DNA from: DASYQV01 sp036005125
GTDB lineage: Bacteria > Acidobacteriota > Vicinamibacteria > Vicinamibacterales > UBA2999
Direction: 5' to 3'
Length of the DNA stretch: 16,826 nt
NCBI GenBank assembly: GCA_036005125.1
Contig: DASYQV010000214.1
Span: forward strand, 1-16,826
Made by a program: the position numbers and the translations under genes. Each line of letters begins with the position of its first letter. The first letter of the stretch is position 1. Positions 14,879 through 16,826 of the stretch are shown one piece after another. The notes under the pieces were generated by a model. It searched no databases and was not told where the DNA came from. It saw only the letters and a program-made list of their open reading frames with translations.

Positions 14879-16826
14879 TCAGAGTCGAAACAGACGATTG
14901 ATTTTGAGAATCAGGGCGCGGTTGGCAAGGCCGGGAAAACTGCGGGCAAGCGTGTCACGCTGCTCATTGTAGACGACGAATATTTCGCTGCCCGGCCGGT
15001 ATTCCCAGCGCAGCCGCACATTGGCGGCGACAGCGTTGCTGGCCGAGTTGTACTGCAGCAAGGCGCTCACGAACATGCGCGGCGTCATCGTATAGGTGAC
15101 GCGCGAGCCGACGAGCTCGGTCGTGAATGTGCCCTCTACCAGGTCGACCCAATTCACAGAAAGACTCGGCTCGACCGAAAGCTGCGGGCTGAGGTTCACG
15201 CGGCCCTTGCTGATGCTCATCGTTGTCTTGTGGCCGCTGTAAAAGGTGCCGTATTCGAGCGAGACATTGCCCGAGAGGCGCCGCTGCTGACCGAAGTTGA
15301 AGGCGCTCCGCACGCTCTCGAAGTCGTAACCACGGACGGGCAGCGTGACGTCGTCCGCGATAGGAAACGGCTGTGGAAGAAACTCGTAGATGCGCTCGTA
15401 CCCGGTCGTGAATCGATCGCCATTGTGGAATTCGATGCCAAACTCGCCGTTCCAGTCCCGCGTCTCGAGCCGGCCGACGCCGTTCTCGATGTAAGCGAGC
15501 GATCCGGTCCAGGAGTACTTGCGAACCAGCCTGCTCCCTGGCGGTCGAGGACTGAAGCGGAACAAGCCGAAAGACCGGCGCATGTCGTCGCGACGCACAA
15601 AGCCGACCTCCGGGTTGAAGTGATCGCCCACCGTGAGGCGCTCGAGTTGGACGCCGTAGCGATCCCCCGCGTAGTCCATCTGGAGACGGTAGCTCGTGTC
15701 GTCGTTCGAGAGGCCGGGCGTACGCGTCTGTGCCCAATAGGTGTTGAAGACGAGGTTGTCAAAGAAGCCGAACGTCCCATCGACGCCGTACGCATCGTTC
15801 CGCGAGATGCCACCCTGACCGACCGACCGGCCTGTGTAGATGACGCCGACGCTGCTGCGGCGCAGGATGTCGCGTTTGAGCCGCACGACCGAGAAGTTCG
15901 TCGCCCGCGAGTCGGCCAGTGGCGCATCAGCCGACTGAATGTTGAGCAGGCCGAGCGTATAGCGGCCAACGCGCCCCGTCAGGCGTCCACCGGCGTCGAT
16001 GGGAGACACGCGCGCGCCGTTCAGGCCGATTCGCCGGCTGTAAAACAGAACAGGCGTATCGCTCCTCGTTGCGAACAGCCCCGTCGCAACACCGCCGAAG
16101 GCGAACGTCCCCTGATTCTCGAGAAAGAACTCGCGCTTCTCGGGGAAGAAGAGGCTGAAGCGCGTGAGGTCGATCTGCTGCTCGTCGGCTTCGACCTGGG
16201 CGAAGTCGGTGTTGTAGGTGAAGTCCGCTGTCAGATTCTGGGTGAGACCATATTTGACATCGATGCCGATGTCGCCTCCCACCTCGTTCGAGATTCTTGG
16301 CGTCGCGACGAGATCGCTCGCGACGTGAGAGACGACGTACGGCTTGATCTCCAGGTTCTTGGAACCCGGCGGCGCTTCCAGGCCGACCAGTGTCGCCGCC
16401 AGCGAGACCTGCATGGTGCCGCGATGCCCCAAGGCGGCCGGAAGGCGGGTCAGTGTCGAGATCTCATTCTTCCACTGTGTGTAACGCTGGATCTGGAAGC
16501 CCCAGATCTGCGCACGGCCGGGACGATAGCGGAGCGACTTGAACGGGATCGCGGCTTCGAACGTCCAGCCGCCGTCGAACCGGCCGACCGCAACGTCCCA
16601 GACCGGGTTCCAGTCGACGCTGTACTGCCGCTCGTCGGTGATCTGCCCATCCATCCGGCCGCCAATCGGGTTCACGGTGAAGTCAACAGCGTTACGGCGG
16701 TCATAGAAGGTATCGAAAATGAAATCGACATAGTCGTCGTGGATGAACACATCGCGTCGCATTTCGTTGGCGATGATCCGCTCCGGCTGGCTTGCCCAGC
16801 ACCGGACCGAGACGTAGACGTTTGCG
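14879..16826 (-). CDS. DUF5916 outer-membrane protein with CBM9-like domain (5' end outside window)
   Basis: The frame is open to the right edge; the first in-frame ATG (16762) is internal, since the codons before it continue the domain (NVYVSVRCWASQPERIIANEM). 648 codons plus stop are present. Residues at the N-terminal end of the fragment belong to a carbohydrate-binding family 9-like beta-sandwich (DDYVDFIFDTFYDRRNAVDF, FEAAIPFKSLRY). Then come the DUF5916 hallmarks: DFTYNTDFAQVEADEQQIDL and FFPEKREFFLENQGTFAFG, followed by some 400 residues of alternating beta-barrel strands ending in KINRLFRL. Known context: these large proteins are common in Bacteroidota and Acidobacteriota outer membranes; function is undetermined. 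It precedes the FAD gene by 84 bases, the same direction, but may belong to a separate unit. Confidence 0.9.
   Translation of the reverse strand, partial: ANVYVSVRCWASQPERIIANEMRRDVFIHDDYVDFIFDTFYDRRNAVDFTVNPIGGRMDGQITDERQYSVDWNPVWDVAVGRFDGGWTFEAAIPFKSLRYRPGRAQIWGFQIQRYTQWKNEISTLTRLPAALGHRGTMQVSLAATLVGLEAPPGSKNLEIKPYVVSHVASDLVATPRISNEVGGDIGIDVKYGLTQNLTADFTYNTDFAQVEADEQQIDLTRFSLFFPEKREFFLENQGTFAFGGVATGLFATRSDTPVLFYSRRIGLNGARVSPIDAGGRLTGRVGRYTLGLLNIQSADAPLADSRATNFSVVRLKRDILRRSSVGVIYTGRSVGQGGISRNDAYGVDGTFGFFDNLVFNTYWAQTRTPGLSNDDTSYRLQMDYAGDRYGVQLERLTVGDHFNPEVGFVRRDDMRRSFGLFRFSPRPPGSRLVRKYSWTGSLAYIENGVGRLETRDWNGEFGIEFHNGDRFTTGYERIYEFLPQPFPIADDVTLPVRGYDFESVRSAFNFGQQRRLSGNVSLEYGTFYSGHKTTMSISKGRVNLSPQLSVEPSLSVNWVDLVEGTFTTELVGSRVTYTMTPRMFVSALLQYNSASNAVAANVRLRWEYRPGSEIFVVYNEQRDTLARSFPGLANRALILKINRLFRL

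Overview
The window is GC-rich, gene-dense DNA. It probably comes from an Acidobacteriota member, most likely of the Vicinamibacteria type. I infer this from the gene mix: an Oar-like TonB receptor with an N-terminal carboxypeptidase-regulatory-like domain, a DUF5916 outer-membrane barrel, a Tat-exported amidohydrolase and a secreted PQQ dehydrogenase. No RNA gene, insertion sequence or CRISPR array is visible. Eleven protein genes are supported, ten of them on the minus strand.

Left part (1-5969): a TonB-dependent receptor that runs off the left edge follows a small Tat-signal amidohydrolase on the minus strand. The amidohydrolase is divergent from a plus-strand quinoprotein dehydrogenase of the membrane glucose dehydrogenase family. 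The 302-base divergent region contains an 83-base hairpin-forming palindrome. The quinoprotein gene converges on the next block with only 21 bases between stop codons.

Central block (5991-14794, all minus strand, read from high to low coordinates): a Tat-lipoprotein FAD amine-oxidase-like protein, a two-helix membrane protein resembling XpaC, a TelA-family coiled-coil protein, a DUF4178 protein, a DUF2617-like protein, a 529-residue coiled-coil lipoprotein, a DUF350 membrane protein, and a membrane-embedded spermidine synthase homologue. The start/stop junctions TGATG, TAA-4-GTG and GTGA couple the middle genes. I read this as one operon for an envelope-associated system that makes or modifies a polyamine-like molecule. 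The layout parallels, with different components, the E. coli yjfIJKLMC cluster (PspA-like, DUF350, DUF1190 and glutathionylspermidine synthetase-like genes). This is the most interesting part of the window. A 190-base island of nested inverted repeats, with ends that match integron attC R-box consensus, interrupts the operon between the lipoprotein and DUF350 genes.

Right part (14879-16826): the C-terminal two thirds or so of a DUF5916 outer-membrane protein that enters from the right edge, on the same strand and 84 bases upstream of the FAD gene.

Several start codons were moved from the longest possible reading frame, using Shine-Dalgarno spacing, overlap with the previous gene, or signal-peptide position. 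Family assignments are made by eye from remembered family patterns; no search was run.
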